Shown here piece after piece: positions 1-11,636 of a DNA stretch of 47,478 bases (the stretch's first letter is position 1; every line of letters begins with the position of its first letter). This DNA comes from Phytophthora quininea (Eukaryota; Oomycota; Peronosporomycetes; Peronosporales; Peronosporaceae), in NCBI GenBank assembly GCA_011947345.1, contig JAAVTG010000669.1, positions 1 through 47,478 on the forward strand. Reading direction: 5' to 3'. The notes under the pieces are model-generated. The model was not told the origin of the DNA and made no database searches. It worked only from the letters and a program-made list of their open reading frames with translations. The translations under genes and the position numbers were made by a program.

Positions 1-463
1 GTGGTCCTGTGCATGCATCCACAATTCGACAGCAAACATGAGACGAGGAGTCGGTACCGCATCAAAATCGCGATCCATTTGGCTTGAGAGCCAACAGAGC
101 CAACGACCACCATGGGCGTCTCCGTACGCGGAAGCTGCAGTAAAACTTGACGATGTTCGGGTGAGAGGCGCGACATGACCTTGCGCTCGGTGAGCACAAA
201 CGCCGTCTTGTTCTCTTTGCGGATGAAGCCCTGGTCCATCACCTTGACGGCAAAGTCCATGTGGTTCTTCTTCATCTGCGCGTGGAAGACCTGCGCAAAA
301 CGAATCGACAGCCAGCACGCGGTCAGCAGCCAGCTCGGTACGTAGACCCCACAACATGAGTCAGCAGACGCGCCTTGGCGTACGAGCCCTGGCCCAGCAC
401 GTTCCCGAACAAAAAGTCGCCGGCTTCTGGGGCCGCGTCCAGGTGCAGCGCATGCGCGCGGCG
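1..463 (-). pseudogene. PDK1-like AGC protein kinase, N-lobe, partial and frameshifted
   Basis: Seen: on the minus strand an open frame (463-374) carries a glycine-rich loop (FGNVLGQGSYAK). After an 83-bp intron (373-291, GC donor, AG acceptor) comes VFHAQM, the VAIK-type lysine (DFAVKVMDQ), then KENK and the alpha-C glutamate (TERKVMSRL). HPNIVKFYCSF follows, but two bases are missing in the CTCTC run at 161-167. A second intron (127-7, GT-AG, 121 bp) leads to Asp-His at 6-1, and the gene leaves the window. Known: the order of loop, KENK, VMSRL and HP.xVKxY fits PDK1, which phosphorylates the activation loop of other AGC kinases. No ATG is visible; the first frame meets TGA at 464-466. It could be a real gene with a 2-base sequence error or a pseudogene. 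The kinase call is firm, the PDK1 subfamily likely. Confidence 0.72.
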
Positions 464-690
464 TCATGGCGGCGCTTCTCCCCAGGCACAAGAGCTTCTG
501 GTGTCGCTCTTGATGCTCAGGTCGTAGCGTCGCTGGACAAATTTGCTACCAACATTTCGACCCAATCACAGGCCAGCAACCACTTCAATGGCACAAGAGT
601 TCATTGTGTTGTTAGCAGCGACACCCACATGCACACCTCGTTCGGCTCGAGGCCAAAATCTGCAGCAATAAAAATGAATGACCCTGCACG

Positions 691-963
691 CTACTTCGTC
701 TTCGCCTTCGCCGAGTGCTCGCGGCAGAAGCCGTCCGCCCCGCGCGCGCGTCTTGCTGTGCTTGAAGCACGGGCCCCCAGTGCGCGATCCGCTATCCCCT
801 CCACTTGGCATTTCTTGCCGCCGCCGTGCGCGATGCACTTGCCACGGCTCTTAGCGAACTTGCTGCAGCCTTTTTCGTCGCAGCGCTTGCCACCTCCGTG
901 TGCCATGCAGTGGCGGCCAACCTTGGCCTGCTTCAGACAGCCGAAAGCTGCACAGCGATGCAA
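691..963 (-). CDS. Small WRKY19-like Cys/His-repeat protein (90 aa), probably truncated
   Basis: Seen: two clear units of the pattern C-x4-C-x8/9-C-x3-HGGG (HRCAAFGC...HCMAHGGG and KRCDEKGC...KCIAHGGG), then a third that starts with KKCQVEG and decays into an Ala/Arg-rich stretch ending at FCREHSAKAKTK. The same unit forms the 15-repeat protein at 11770-13262. Known: such repeats are common in oomycete proteins annotated as 'WRKY transcription factor 19-like'; they resemble small zinc-binding modules but carry no WRKY motif here. The frame is open upstream of the chosen ATG without a clear leader, so the real start may lie in a lost exon. Function not known; it may be a decayed paralogue. Confidence 0.5.
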   Translation of the reverse strand: MHRCAAFGCLKQAKVGRHCMAHGGGKRCDEKGCSKFAKSRGKCIAHGGGKKCQVEGIADRALGARASSTARRARGADGFCREHSAKAKTK

Positions 964-983
964 GCTTCTTGGTTGCGCCAGCC

Positions 984-2291
984 TTAAGTTCGAGAGCCTT
1001 GGCTTGAGCCCGGTTGGCTTGGGCTCCAGTCATAGTGGCTCGAGGTCGAGAGGCTTGAGTCCGAGAGCTTGTGGGGTGGCGCCAGTGTTGCGACAGCCAG
1101 CATCTTCGGCAATGACTTCGACGGTGTCGCCGCCAGCGCAGGTGGAATCGGCAGCGGCATCAGAGCAGCGAACACCGTCTTCGTCCGCGGCGCCTGCTCG
1201 GACGAGTTGTCGTACCAGCTGCCGTCATCTTCGCTTTCGTCATCGCCCGAGTAGTCGATGTCCTCGTCTCCGTTGCTGCCACCGTGCCACCGTTGCCTCG
1301 ACCTCCGTCACCATCGTCATCTCCACTATCGCCGCTGTCGTCGCTGTCCGAGCCGTCTTGTCGACTCCGTCGCAGCTTGGCTTGCAGCCTTGCAACCTTC
1401 CTTCGCAGTCGCACAAGTTCGCTCGCTGTTTCCTGCGCACTCTGCTCACTCTGCTCCACGGCTTGCTCGCGCTGCTCCACGTTTCGCTCGCGCCGCTTGA
1501 CGTTCTGTTCACTCTCCTCAACGTCCTGTTTCCTTTGCGCTATGTCTTGCAACCGCTGCTCAATGACCTGCTCTTGTTGTTCCAGCGACTGGGGTCGAGG
1601 CTCCGGATCCGATTGACTGGGCCGTCCTCGCCACTGGGAAGTCGGTGGCGGAGCCGAGTCCTCTCGAGTCGATTATTCGTCGCTTTCTTTGTCCGAGTCC
1701 AAGTCGAAGTCGCTGCCGTCCAAATCGAAGTCGCCTCCACTCTCCGAAGGCGATTGACCATCCTGGCCTCGCAGCGTTCTTGCAGTCTCCATATCCGCAG
1801 CCAAGCGAGCACATTCTTCGTCGTAGCGGGCGATGATGACCGCCCCCGCTGCTTGGCGATCACAGGCTCTCTTGGTGGCGTCGGCGACTCGGGTGTAGTA
1901 GCGCACCACCTTCTTAAAATTGGCCACCCGAGCCAGCCACGCGCAACCAGAAGGCGTCCTCGACACTCCGTCCGTGGTCTTGGACGCGGGCCACAAAGAC
2001 TAACGTCAACTTCGGTGATGAAGACGTCTGTGAGCGGCTCAGGTAGCGTCCAGCCCTTCCTAGCGAACACCCAAGTTACGTGCGGGTCTACTGGGTCGTC
2101 CGATAAGAAGGCGGACCTCTTCGTGGCGGACGTGATGGTCGATCTCCATTCTGTGTGGCGTCCTCGACAAATTGAGTTGTGTGGCGGAGGTCAGCTGAAG
2201 CGCTCAGCAACCAAGCTCGCTCGGTGAGCTTGATGAGCTCGGCAACCAGCTGCGCCAGCCAATCACAGCTCGGCAGCACGGGCAACTTCAA
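984..2291 (-). pseudogene. Broken coiled-coil, acidic-linker ORF (gag-like, origin uncertain)
   Basis: Seen on the minus strand: one reading frame can be followed from about 2070 to 984 only by crossing breaks. It has a globular start (WVFARKGWTLPEPLTDVF), then, after a one-base break near 1996, YYTRVADATKRACDRQAAG. A strongly acidic stretch (DFDLDGSDFDLDSDKESDE) and an in-frame TAA at about 1673 follow. Next comes a Gln/Glu/Arg heptad-type coiled coil (about 1590-1370, RERNVEQREQAVEQSEQ) and an Asp/Ser-rich tail. After another shift near 1290 a Pro/Ala-rich C-terminus ends at 984. No catalytic motif is seen. The layout resembles gag-like or accessory proteins of oomycete retroelements, including the coiled-coil protein at 33079-36732, but homology is not shown. 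Confidence 0.4.
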
Positions 2292-3315
2292 TTCGTCAAC
2301 GGTCAGCCATATAGCCCAGCGAGCGTAATGGATACGCTATCAAACAGCGGAGCTGCCACAGAGGACCAGTTGAGCCACTGGCGGCAAGACGGCACTCACT
2401 CGCGCACCACCATCTTGCCCACAGCACCGCCGGCAACAACTCGGGCAGAAGCCATCACACGACCTGCAGGCGCGATGCAAAAGTAGCTAACTTAGCTGGT
2501 TAGCCTAACAGCAATCCCATCGACTCACAGTCACTTTACCTTGGCGTGCATCGCGTCCTGCGGCACAAGCACGGCCACCGACACGACGCTGTCGTGATGG
2601 GGCGTGAGTGGTGCCCACCGCGATACTTTGACCCAGGTGCTGCTAACTGCAGCAGTACTGGAGTCCACATCGCTGGCCAATACGTCGTTGTCCGCTCAAG
2701 TCTACTCAGCCGCCTACGACGGCAATCCCATGCGTTGTCTGTCTTTCAGCACTACACTCGGCCGACACAGTGAAGATCTCACTGCAGCAGATCTACGCCG
2801 GAGTGAGCACCTCGTCCACTTGACTGCCACGCGAGACAAGAACGGTGTTTCCTACTGCAGCCTTGTTTCCTGCTCGCACGGCAGCACTATTTGGTATCGC
2901 ATCGTTTGATGCCTGCAGCACAGGGTTGCAAGATGTTAGTCTAGAGCTTGGGGAAATCATAGACAAGAGCTACCGCACCTGGTCCTTGCAGTTGGAGCCT
3001 CGATGTAGCCGAGGCGGCGATGACCTTGAGGGCTCTGGATGTACCGGGAGATGTCCATGCCCCGACGGTCCAGGTCGAGTCGCAGCGCAGCGCCTTGAGT
3101 GCCTTAAGATCTCTGACGGGTGATTGGTGGAAAGGGAAGGCGCTCTCTGATGGGTGGACGGGGGCGCTCAATACAAACATCAAGATGCACAGAGCCAGCG
3201 AGAACAAAGCCCAACGCGCGCCCCCCAAAGCCGAGAAGAAGAAGGTGCAGTTCGGTGACTTCTCCCGCCTGCCTTCCCCCTCTACAGCCCCCCACCCCCG
3301 TGACCTGAAGGAGCG
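2292..3315. other. No gene recognised; 5' flank of CNOT1
   Basis: Open frames here (for example 2604-2909 plus and 2941-3462 minus) have no coherent domain, and the longest overlaps the CNOT1 start on the other strand. The last 200 bp contain purine-rich and C-rich runs and probably hold the CNOT1 promoter and leader; no core element was identified with confidence. Confidence 0.5.
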
Positions 3316-6300
3316 ATGGTGTCGTTCGCATCGCCGCTGTTCTGGCAGATCAACTACCTGGTGACGAACCTCAGCAAGAAGAACTTCAAGTCGAACGTGG
3401 CCGAGCTCAACCAGGCAAGTATCTTTGACCTCCTGGCATACAAAGCTCTGTACTAACGCCAATCTGCTGCTCTTGACAGCTCGTGGAGCTCTACGGAGAA
3501 GATGCTCGCATCTTCCTGCTCAACTGTCTCGTCAAGGACATCGACTTCCGCGATGCGCGCGGCCAGAAGGACGCGCTCAAGATCCAGCTACTGGCGCACG
3601 AGGTGGCGCAGGCCTCGTCGCGCCCCAACTTTACCACGTTCATCTGCGAGGCGATCGAAGGCAGCTCGCCTGACGCGGATGGCAACAAGCCCCGGCTCGT
3701 GACGGAAGAGTTCTTGCAGCTTTTTGCAAGACGGTGAAGCTCAGTCTGCCGCAGCAGGTGACGGTGGGCCTGGCCTTCGCCCAGGAGACAACGCCGAAAG
3801 CGCGGCCCAAGCCATCCAGTTCCTGCGCACCAAGATCCCCGAGATCTCGACATGCGGAGCCAAGCTGCCGTCGGATGTGCTCCACTCGCTCGTGTTTGTG
3901 CTTCGAACGAAGAAGGAATTCCACGCAGACATTGCCGAGACGGATTCGTTCCTGGCCAGTATTTCCGCGGCGCACCCGAACGACATGGGCTCGTTGGAGA
4001 TGGCTCCACTGACCATGGGCGACCCTGAACATGTGGACTGTGAGCCGGTTGCTGATGCCGGCGCTCTTAGCGAGCTCATCTCGGATGTGTCTTCCAGCTG
4101 CCTGTTTTACGAACTGATGGAGGACGTTGGATACTCGTGCACCGCGTCGATGCAAGCCTTCCGCACCTTGCTGGCAGAAGCTGGACTTGCGAAGGCGCCT
4201 ACGATCCCTCCGGCGCAGGTTGCTGGCATGCTGATTATGATGTCTCAGACCTACACGGGGTTAGATCCCGAGAACGGAGCGACTTTGATGGCAAATTTGA
4301 CGATTGATTTTGAGGCCTCTCCATCGGATGAAGCTGCCGTAGTTCCTGCGCGAGAAAGTTGGGATCTTGAGGTCATTGCTGAGGTACTTCAGAAGGACTA
4401 CGGCTCCATTAAGTGGGCCAAAGTCGCAGAGAAGCTAGATCGAGAAGACCTCAACATTCACAACGTTGCGCAGCTTCGGGTGCTTATTACGGCGTATCAG
4501 CGGTTTTCTCAGTCAAAGTTTCGCGTGGCAACACTGTTGCGACCGTGGAAGAACAGCCGCGCCCACATGAGTATTCTCAAGGCTGCTGTGGAGGCGCCAG
4601 CGGAAGTGCTGTCATTCTCCGAGTCGCCGCGTAAACTGGCCCCGTTTGAAGGTGCCGATGCTTCGGCTGTCCCGAAAAACGGTGTATGGTTCTCGCTTGA
4701 TGTGGTGGACACACTGCTGCAGGTCTCAGAGCAGGATTGCTACGGAGATGTCCGAAAAGTTCTGGACAGTGCGATGAAAGCGTGTCCTGACGTCTTGATC
4801 GCCAATCTTGCCCAGGCCTCACCTCGTTGGAATGCACTGCGCGATGACATGTTCTCAGAGCTCTTCAGCACATACATTATGGGCCGCCCGAACGCACCGT
4901 TGATTATGCGGCACTTGTGGTCTGTGGCACACAAGCTAGTGCTCTACGCGAGTGTGAAATGCTTTTACGCCGCTACTGCGCCGCACATTGTGTCGCGACT
5001 ATTTGCGCTATTCCGCAACACAGGCGACGCATTTGCCTCAGCGATTCACTCGAACTACTTCTCGTTTGCTCTCGCATTGGCCACGATGGGGGCTAACCAC
5101 GATGTGCTGAATCTGGAGACATGGCTCGTGGAGCGACTTGCTTCGCAGCGTACGGCATTTGCAACCTCGTGCCTTGCGTTTGTCCATCGTAATTACGCTC
5201 GGGCAGTCCCCAAGAGCAGCATCACCCCTCAAACCAGCCACGTGCTGTCCATTGAGTCGCTGGCTACTATTCTTAAGTGTATCATGGCGGTCCAAGGGGC
5301 GCTGCCCGTTACGATCGCCCAGGAGCTAAAGCGCATTATCACTCTTTGCATGGAAACCCACCCTGTCATCTCGGCAGCTACGCGTCCGCCAGGCGAGACG
5401 GCCCCTTCCCCGGAGCTCTGGGGATGGCCGTAGGTGTGGCAGCTGTCGCGGGTATGGGAGCTGCATCGGGTGCACCCGTTGGAGGCGAGCCGTCTGCAGG
5501 CGGTGCAGATGTGCCAACGTACACAGCAGAAATGATCGAGGAGCAGGCGAATGCTTATTTCCAACAGATATACACCTCGGAACAGAACATCAATGACGTG
5601 GTGGCAATGTTGAAGCGCTTTCAAGGCTCGCGTGATGAACGTGAGCGTCAGATCTTCTATTGTATGATCCACAATCTGTTCGACGAGTACCGATTCTTCC
5701 CTCGATATCCTGAGATGGAGCTGCGCATTACGGGCGTTCTCTTTGGCAAGTTAATTGAGCACCAGGTGCTCCCACCCAATTTCCTCCAAACTGCATTGCG
5801 GTCTGTGCTAGAAAGTCTTCGTGAACCAGTCAACTCGAAGTTTTTCTTCTTTGGTGCCTGTGCGCTGCAGCAGTTTGTGCCTCGGTTACGGAGCTCCCAG
5901 CTTACTGTACAAACCTGTCCCAAATCCCGCACCTTCAGCATGCGTTACCAGAGATTATGCGTCAAGTGAACCAAGTCACGCGTTCCATCTCAAGCGCAAG
6001 TAGCGGAGGATCGTTGTCGTCGTTGGGTGGGTCGCTTCCTCATGCGTCAGAAAACGAGTCTACGGCGAAACTGGGTGGCAACGGTGCGTTTGATGCTGGG
6101 GTTTCCACAACTGTAGCTGCTGGTAAGTCTCAAGACGACTTGGCGCTGGGTATTCAAATCCCATCGTCAATTTTGAGTCGCTCAGCTGGACCGACCACCT
6201 CTGCATCACCAAAGGCACCTGCTGCATCACCACCACCGCCTGCTGCTCCTGCGCCGGAGCTAAAGGTGGATCATATCTTCCACGAGTCTAGCCGTTCGGA

Positions 6301-9300
6301 CGAAAACGAGGTGGTCGAGCAGCCTGACGAGAATGTGAAGGATCGCATCCACTTCATCGTGAACAACATGTCGATCTCAAATTTGGAGGCTAAGATCCCA
6401 GAGGTGCGGAAAATGTTGCAACCTGCTTACCATGGTTGGCTTGCAAACTATCTCGTGGTGAAGCGCATTTCGACCCAGCCCAACTACCACACAGTTTATT
6501 TAATTTTCATCGAGAAGCTGATGCGTCCGGAGCTTGAGCGCGAGATTTTGAAACGCACTCTTCAGAACGCTCGCAAGTTACTAACATCTGGCACGATCAC
6601 GACCAACTCCCAGCAGCGCTCACTGTTGAAAAATCTTGGATCGTGGCTGGGTGTTTTCACTCTTGCGCGCAATAAGCCATTGCTCCAGCGTGATTTGGAT
6701 CTGAAGGAGCTGCTGTATGTGGGCTATGAGACCGGGCACCTTATTGCTGTGACCCCGTTCGTGGCTAAGATTCTCGAAGGTTGCAAGAAGTCGAAGATCT
6801 TTAAGCCACCGAACCCGTGGGTCATGGGTCTTATTCATGCTATGAGCGAGATCTATGACGTGCCTGATCTCAAGCTGAACCTCAAGTTTGAGATCGAAGT
6901 TTTGTTTAAGTCATTTAAGCTTAACGTGGAGGATCAGCGCAAGGCACAGATTCTGCACACTCGTCGTGCACCACCTCGGACGGCCAATCCTGATTTTAAC
7001 GTTAAGGTTGCGAAGAGCTCGATGGTACCACAGCGGTCTGCCACACCACCTCCTGGGTCTGGAGTCAAGCTGGGCCGGCCACTCACACCTGGGAAACAAG
7101 TCCAGAAGCCGAGTGATGGATTCACACCGGCTGGGAGTCCACCGAGTAGGGAGGGCATTCCCAGCTATGGCGCACTTGGAAATGCAGCGGGCGGATCTGC
7201 TGCTGCGGAGTCCACAGTGATACCAAACTTAGCATCGTACGTAGCAGTGAACCCGGAGCTTCCACTGCGTAACGTAAATCTACGGCGACTCGTTCCACTA
7301 GCTGTGGACCGTGCTATCCGCGAGGTTATCTCGCCCGTTGTGGAACGCAGTGTGACTATTGCGTGTATCACCACTCGCGAGGTTATTCTGAAGGATTTTG
7401 CCACTGAGAGTGATGACACAAAGATGAGGAAGGCGGCACATCTGATGGTGGCTTCAATGTCGGGATCTTTGGCCCTCATTACAGCAAAGGAACCACTTCG
7501 AAATGCTATTGGCACGCACCTTCGGGCGCTACTTCCAACAAGCGCTGGGGACCCGCAGCAGCTTGAACATGTGATTCAGGTATGCTCAAATGAGAACACG
7601 GACTTGGGCTGTATGCTCATCGAGAAGGCGTCTTCCGAGAAGGCTATGCGGGATATTGATGAGGCTCTTGCATCTGCTTACGCATCGCGTCGTCGTTATC
7701 TGCAACAGCAACAACAAGCAGGCAAAGCGCCTGGAGCTGATGGTGTGCATTTCTTCGAAGGCAGCGCTAGCAGTACTGCGGCTGCGACTGCAGCAGGCTC
7801 TCCTGGAGCTCCTAGTGGGCAGTGGCCTGCAGCTTTGCCAGATATTTTCAAGCCGAAACCCGGCGGCGTGCCATCTATGCAGCTCGTCGTTTACGAGGCC
7901 TTCCAGCGGATCCCTCGTCCAACATCGATGCCACTTTCTCGTGCTGGTGCGGCTGCTGGCGCATTTCAAAGTGGCCCTTCTATCGAGAAGGAGGGCGACA
8001 CGGCTGGTGTGAGCGTTGCAGCACAAGATCGTTTTGCCGGACTACTGGAGCGTTTTGATATGTTTGTGCAGAAGGTGAGCCGCCAGGTCGCGGCAGCGCA
8101 GCGTGAAATGCCATCGCTGCTAAGTATTCCAGCAGAAAGCGAAGTATTTGCTGTTTTGCGCGAGGTTCGCGCACTTGGAGGAGTGTGAGACCAGCTCTCC
8201 GTGACGAAGCTTGCCTCAAGATTGCTCACCGCATCGTAAAGTTCATGTACGAGTTGGGTAACAATGGCCGCGGCGATGAGTTGTTTCTCGAGATTCTGGT
8301 CAGTTCGCTCGAAGCGCTGACCGCAAGCTGCGAAAAGCTTCGCAAAGAAATTGTTGGGTGGGTACTTCGTACTCCGGTGGACGACAAGCTCAAACTGCAT
8401 TGCGAAATCCTTGTAGCGCTCGTCCGCTTCAAGGTTGTGGAAGCGAGTGATTTCGACATGTACCTGGCACGTAACATGGAGAGAAACAGCGTGGCCATTG
8501 AGTTCGCGGTGCACGTAGTGCGACAATGTCTGGTCATGGAGCATGTCGGTGTTGCTACCCAGTTACCCAACACTTTGGAAGCCCTTGCGCGCATTGTGGA
8601 TCGCCATGGAGGTGCAAGTGCCAATAAAAATGTTCAGATACTCGCCGCGCTACTGGAGCAAGCTCGTGTGCAAAAGACAGTCATGATACAGAACCGCCCC
8701 GTGCCTCCTGCTCCGCAGCAAACTCACAAGAGCATGGGTGCCATTGGTAGTGGACCTGGTAAAAGCACTGGCGAGCGTCCATTGGTGCAGGAGCACGCTG
8801 CCTTCCGACACACAGTGAGCAATGCGCTAGAGCACTGGATTGCCATCTACAAGGAACCTACTGGCAACTCGAAGATGCACGCTCAGTACCTTCAGATGCT
8901 GAAACAGTATGGTCTACTAGCGGACGATGAAAGTGTGTCGTTGTTTTTCAAGTTTGGTACGGAGCTGTGTGTGGATGCATGCCTGAAGAGCTCATATGCC
9001 GCAAGCGATCCTGCTTCTGTCAAGGCTGGTGCAAAGGTACCTCTGAATTACGCCGTGCTGGATGCACTTACGCACCTCATGGCGCTGTTGGTGAAATATC
9101 TTGATTCTTCACCTACCGCCAAGCTGCAGGTGCTAAATCATGCTGTCGGGGCGATCGCGAACGTATTGGTCGCAGCACACGACTTGTCCCGGAAGAAGAA
9201 GGCGCCGTTTGACCAGCGTGTTTTCTTCCGCATGTTCGTGAACTTGATGAAGGAGCTGACAGCACAAGAACCTACTTTGGATGCTATCCATCTGCAGGTG

Positions 9301-10622
9301 CTGAACACATTTGCCAGTGCGTATAATACGCTGCAGCCGCTAGGACTTCCTGGATTCGTGTTCGCCTGGACGGAGCTGATCTCACACCGCTGCTTTATGC
9401 CTCTGCTGTTGCGTGCCAAGCAGCAGCGCGGATGGCAGATCCTACACCGCCTTCTCATGAACCTCTTGGTGTTTATGGAGCCGTTCCTGCGTCATGCGAA
9501 CTCCGGTGTGCACCTTCCGGACTCCATCGCAGCTCTGTACAAGGGTGTTGTGCGAATTATTCTAGTGCTCCTGCATGATTATCCCGACTTCTTGAGCGAC
9601 TTCTACACTAGTTTCTGCGATGTACTGCCCGCTGCTTGTGTGCAACTGCGGAATGTGGTCCTATCGGCCTTCTCACGCTCTATGCGTCTGCCAGACCCGC
9701 TTACTCTGGGGCTTCAAGTTGCTCAACTTCCTGAAGTGAGTGTTGCTCCGCGCCTTATGCCAGCCTGGGGAGCTGCGCTTACTCACAACGGTATCAAGGA
9801 ATATATCGACGAGTTTCTGCACGCGACTTCGAATCGCGCCTCGGTGTTTCCCTCGGATCTCACCTCGAAATTGTTGCGACCTTCTGCCCAGCTAGAGCGC
9901 GATCCTACGGCATGCAAGTATTCGTTGCCGGCGCTGAATGCGCTTGTACTATATCTGGGGAAGGAGGGAATTGCCGACATGGCCACCGGAAGCTCGGCAT
10001 CGACCCCAACGAGTGCTCCGCCTACGCCGTCCGGGGCTGATAAGACAAGCGCAGCGTCTACGACGAGCAAGTTTGAGCAGAGTGCTGCCATGGACGTCTT
10101 CCGTTATCTGGCAGACGCGCTCGATGCTGAGGGCCGCTACTGGTACTTTAGCTCTCTCGCGAATCACCTTCGTTTTCCGAACAGCCACACGCACTACTTC
10201 AGCTGCGTCATTCTGTACTTGTTCTCGTACTCGAACAACAAGTTGGTGAAGGAGCAGATCACGCGAGTTCTCATCGAGCGGCTCATTGCCAACCGCCCGC
10301 ACCCAGTACGTACTGTCTTGTGCTGTGTCGTAGCTGTGTAGCTTTTGTCCTGACTCGCTTGCTCTTGTATTTTGATTTGCAGTGGGGGTTGCTGGTTACC
10401 TTCATCGAGCTGATCCGCAACAAGAGCTACAAGTTCTGGGAGCAAGACTATCTCGAGTGCTCGGGTGAGATCAAGGAGGTGTTCGATGACGTGGCTCGCA
10501 CGTGTTTGGGAACGACGCCTGGAGCGTCAGGTGCCAGTCCACTCGCTTCTCTGGGCGGCAGCGCCATGTCGGCCACCTCCCCACCGCTTCCTCGTAGACT
10601 TGATAGATTGTTTAGCCCCTAA
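3316..10622 (+). CDS. CNOT1: CCR4-NOT transcription complex subunit 1 (scaffold of the deadenylase)
   Basis: Role (known): cytoplasmic and nuclear scaffold that holds the CAF1/CCR4 deadenylases, CNOT9 and the NOT module, driving mRNA poly(A) shortening. Seen: exons 3316-3414, 3480-10305 and 10383-10622. Intron 1 is GC-AG (GCAAGT donor, TACTAAC branch point at 3451-3457); intron 2 is GT-AG, 77 bp. Domains in order: N-terminal HEAT repeats (from MVSFASPLFWQINYLV), TTP-binding-type helices (5530-5960, NLFDEYRFFPRYPEMEL), MIF4G CAF1-binding domain (6330-6950, NNMSISNLEAKIPEV), CNOT9-binding DUF3819-like region (7250-7700) and the NOT1 C-terminal domain (about 8800-10622, WGLLVTFIELI). Odd: five one-base losses (3721-3725, 3784-3785, 5412-5413, 5890-5891, about 8178-8187) break the frame. 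With these bases allowed for, the length is exactly 2390 codons, close to human CNOT1. The breaks are likely sequence errors. MED20 follows 125 bp downstream. Confidence 0.95.
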
Positions 10623-10747
10623 GTTTTACGATGATGGACTCATACATTACACTTCATTCATCATTGCGTTGAACCTGTAACAGTGACCCACTATAGTGTG
10701 GACTCCACTGTGGGGCGACCCACTTTCAATCGAGTATTGCAGCGACC
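10623..10747 (+). promoter_or_regulatory. CNOT1-MED20 intergenic region with a possible oomycete Inr-like site
   Basis: This 125-bp gap must hold both the CNOT1 3' end and the MED20 promoter. TCATTCATCATTGCG starts at 10654 and partly matches the oomycete initiator consensus (TCATTYYNCAWTTT), with mismatches at the second Y and in the T run. No clear poly(A) signal is seen. The assignment is weak. Confidence 0.25.
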
Positions 10748-11636
10748 ATGACGGGGATGACCAGGTACGTCTGTGCTCGCTGTGTCGCTGCTAGCGCGTG
10801 CATTCGCCTCACTTCTGGCTGCGCCGGTGCTTGTCAAGAGTTGTGATCATCCAGGATGCCAACATCACGGTCAAGTACCAGGAATTACTGCGCAAACTTG
10901 AGAGCATGGGCGCCGAGAAGGTCGGCCGGCATGTGGTGCATTGCCGTCTCTTTAACCGCAAGATGCTCACCGGTGAGAGCAGTTTGGTGTCTGCTTGTCG
11001 TGCGGGATAACACGAGGGGATTGACTGGTCTGCGTAGGCGGCTACAGCAACCAGCGCATGTTCATGCTGCGGATGTCCCAGAACGACGACCTGGTGTACG
11101 CCGTGCTAGCCAACGAGAGGGCGCACGGACTGGCGCCCAGCGACAACGGCATCGAGGGAATCCTAGAAGACTGCTCGCTACTGGAGTGCGGACTGGATGG
11201 GGCCAACATCCTTCAGCAGGTGGAGATCTACGCTTTCAAATCCGACGGACAGTTCGAGGTTCGTGTTGATCACAACTTAAAAGGAGGCAAGGAGGTGGGC
11301 AGGAATGCTGACATTTTCGTGGTGCTTGGTGTAGGGCGCCACGTACGTGGTGGGGACTTTAAGGTAAGCGTCTGTACCTTCATGTCCCGCAACAACCTGC
11401 CGCGCGGACTGCTGCTCGAAGTGCAGTACTCGCCGTGCTACACGGTCTCGCACGTGGACACGCTGATCGACGAGTTTCTGAGCAACTTTGCATCGCACGA
11501 CCATCTGCGCAAACCAGTGGAGAACTTGTCGGCACTTTTCGACAAGGTGGGTCTGCCGTCCAGTGAGTACAGCCTCAAGCACACAGCGCTGCAGTACGTG
11601 GCAGCGTTTAATATCCTGCGCAAGTTCGACAAGTAG
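10748..11636 (+). CDS. MED20: Mediator complex subunit 20
   Basis: Role (known): head-module subunit of Mediator that binds MED18/MED8 and links activators to RNA polymerase II. Seen: four exons, 10748-10764, 10839-10972, 11038-11258 and 11335-11636; introns of 74, 65 and 76 bp. The family pattern is clear: LLRKLESMGAEKVGRHVV near the N-terminus, a central GATYVVGDFKVSVC strand pair, PRGLLLEVQYSPC, and the C-terminal helix LQYVAAFNILRKFDK. Intron 1 needs an AAG acceptor (ends 10838) to keep the frame; the more usual CAG at 10854 would shift it. One G appears missing in the GGGG at 11352-11355; allowing for it gives exactly 225 codons (224 aa), close to the usual 210-220. It lies between CNOT1 and a Cys/His-repeat gene, all on the plus strand. 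Confidence 0.88.

Noticed and set aside
356..2227. 623-codon plus-strand frame
   Set aside because: It is antisense to the kinase remnant, the Cys/His repeat ORF and the coiled-coil ORF; its composition (Arg/Ser/Leu-rich, no domain) is that of a shadow in GC-rich DNA.
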